From Streptomyces cupreus (GTDB taxonomy: Bacteria; Actinomycetota; Actinomycetes; Streptomycetales; Streptomycetaceae), in contig NZ_JACMSF010000017.1 of NCBI RefSeq assembly GCF_014257025.1, positions 1-64,000 on the forward strand: 64,000 bases of DNA, written 5' to 3'. Below are positions 62,747 through 64,000 of this stretch, one piece after another. The notes below the pieces were generated by a model, which worked only from the letters and a program-made list of their open reading frames with translations, had not been told where the DNA came from and searched no databases. A program made the translations under genes and the position numbers. The stretch's first letter is position 1, and each line of letters starts with the position of its first letter.

Positions 62747-64000
62747 ATGACAGAGGACCTCTCACCGGCCGAGCGGTATGCGGCTGCCCGTGTGCGGGCT
62801 GCCGAGCAGGCCACCGCGCTCGCCTCCTTCCGCGAGATGTACGACTTCGGCCTCGACCCCTTCCAGATCGAGGCCTGCCAGGCACTCGAAGCGGGGAAGG
62901 GCGTGCTGGTGGCCGCCCCCACCGGTTCCGGCAAGACGATCGTGGGCGAGTTCGCCGTCCACCTCGCCCTGCAACAGGGCAAGAAGTGCTTCTACACGAC
63001 ACCCATCAAGGCGCTGTCGAACCAGAAGTACGCCGACCTGTGCCGTCGCTACGGCGCGGACAAGGTCGGCCTGCTCACCGGCGACAACAGCGTCAACTCC
63101 GGCGCCCCCGTGGTCGTGATGACCACCGAGGTGCTGAGGAACATGCTGTACGCGGGCTCGCAGACCCTCATCGGCCTCGGCCATGTGGTCATGGACGAGG
63201 TGCACTACCTCTCCGACCGCTTCCGGGGTGCCGTATGGGAAGAGGTGATCATCCACCTCCCCGAGTCGGTGACCCTGGTGTCCCTGTCGGCGACCGTGTC
63301 CAACGCCGAGGAGTTCGGCGACTGGCTGGACACCGTCCGCGGTGACACCGAGGTGATCGTCTCCGAGCACCGCCCCGTCCCGCTGTTCCAGCATGTGCTG
63401 GCCGGACGGCGGATGTACGACCTGTTCGAGGAGGGCGAGGGCCACAAGAAGGCCGTCAACCCCGATCTGACGCGGCTGGCGCGCATGGAGGCGACCCGGC
63501 CGCCGTACCAGGACCGCAGACGCGGGCGCGCCATGCGGGAGGCCGACCGGGAGCGGGAGCGCAGACAGCGCTCGCGCGTGTGGACACCGGGCCGGCCCGA
63601 GGTCATCGAACGCCTCGACGCCGAGGGCCTGCTGCCCGCCATCACCTTCATCTTCAGCCGCGCCGCCTGTGAGGCCGCCGTACAGCAGTGCCTGTATGCC
63701 GGACTCCGACTCAACGACGAGGAGGCGCGGGAGAAGGTGCGTGCCCTCGTCGAGGAGCGCACGGCGTCCATCCCGACCGAGGATCTGCATGTACTCGGCT
63801 ACTACGAGTGGCTGGAGGGCCTGGAGCGCGGTATCGCCGCCCACCACGCGGGCATGCTGCCGACCTTCAAGGAGGTCGTGGAGGAGCTGTTCGTGCGCGG
63901 TCTGGTGAAGGCCGTCTTCGCCACCGAGACACTCGCGCTCGGCATCAACATGCCCGCCCGCTCGGTGGTGCTGGAGAAGCTCGTCAAGTGGAACGGCGAG
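62747..64000 (+). CDS. helY: Ski2/Mtr4-like DEAD/DEAH-box helicase HelY (3' end beyond window)
   Basis: The first 418 residues of an ATP-dependent RNA/DNA helicase. Walker A APTGSGKT at residues 57-64, motif Ia TPIKALSNQKY, motif II as DEVH (VVMDEVHYLSD), motif III SATVSN, and the start of RecA domain 2 (AITFIFSRAACE, AAHHAGMLP, FATETLALGINMPAR). It matches M. tuberculosis HelY (Rv2092c), also just after tatC. The frame is open at the window edge, so roughly half the protein is missing. The ATG at 62747 has TACGCT at 62731-62736 and no clear ribosome binding site. Confidence 0.95.
   Translation, partial: MTEDLSPAERYAAARVRAAEQATALASFREMYDFGLDPFQIEACQALEAGKGVLVAAPTGSGKTIVGEFAVHLALQQGKKCFYTTPIKALSNQKYADLCRRYGADKVGLLTGDNSVNSGAPVVVMTTEVLRNMLYAGSQTLIGLGHVVMDEVHYLSDRFRGAVWEEVIIHLPESVTLVSLSATVSNAEEFGDWLDTVRGDTEVIVSEHRPVPLFQHVLAGRRMYDLFEEGEGHKKAVNPDLTRLARMEATRPPYQDRRRGRAMREADRERERRQRSRVWTPGRPEVIERLDAEGLLPAITFIFSRAACEAAVQQCLYAGLRLNDEEAREKVRALVEERTASIPTEDLHVLGYYEWLEGLERGIAAHHAGMLPTFKEVVEELFVRGLVKAVFATETLALGINMPARSVVLEKLVKWNGE

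Overview
The window is high-GC actinobacterial chromosome, almost certainly Streptomyces. It carries two chaplins, a lysine-type Pls-family synthetase, mycothiol synthesis (mshC), a complete Pup-proteasome locus and many GTG starts. From memory, the gene order follows the Streptomyces coelicolor core around SCO1630-SCO1680 (one protein belongs to the family named after SCO1664). The proteasome and Tat end also matches the M. tuberculosis Rv2092c-Rv2141c region. I see no rRNA, insertion sequence, prophage or CRISPR array. The one RNA gene is tRNA-Leu(GAG).

Layout. 1-5.7 kb (minus strand): an operon of a Pls/PosA-type membrane synthetase, an M1 aminopeptidase and a YchJ-like SEC-C protein cut by the window edge. 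5.9-8.6 kb: alpha/beta hydrolase, tRNA-Leu, M20 peptidase. 8.7-10 kb: chaplins chpH and chpC. 10-17.3 kb: small conserved proteins, a RecD2-like protein with a ruined P-loop, aldo/keto reductase, F420-type oxidoreductase, ferritin-like protein, CorA-type transporter. 17.4-20.9 kb: histidine phosphatase, DUF3090, SCO1664-type kinase-like protein and mshC. 20.9-24.5 kb: Gln-rich protein, leaderless-type S8 peptidase, Tat-exported beta-propeller-like protein. 24.5-26.3 kb: PAC2 protein and GntR/FadR regulator. 26.4-31.7 kb: glycerol regulon gylR, glpF-glpK-glpD. 31.9-36.4 kb: metH and a HAD hydrolase. 36.8-40.1 kb: two tandem peptide-binding lipoproteins. 40.1-45.1 kb: orphan NarL-type regulator, RecB-like nuclease, M50 protease, trmI, secreted protein. 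45.1-59.6 kb: Pup-proteasome system (ferredoxin, mpa/arc, dop, pup, endonuclease VII-like, prcB, prcA; then LacI/MFS, pafA, two FKBPs, pafB, pafC). 59.7-64 kb: two small proteins, tatA, tatC, a lipid kinase and helY, which runs off the end.

How genes work together. Dop deamidates Pup, PafA ligates it to targets, Mpa/ARC unfolds them and PrcA/PrcB degrade them. PafB/PafC are WYL-family regulators linked to the DNA-damage response. GlpF, GlpK and GlpD import, phosphorylate and oxidise glycerol under GylR, and candidate GylR operators are visible in both promoters. The Pls-like synthetase and the M1 peptidase look like a make-and-trim pair for a lysine-type homopolymer; this is the most interesting accessory system here.

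Recurring features: many convergent genes share strong bidirectional hairpin terminators, and at least seven genes have a TAnnnT box only 6-7 nt before the start codon with no ribosome binding site, which predicts leaderless mRNAs. All functions are inferred by reading the sequence; no database search was run.
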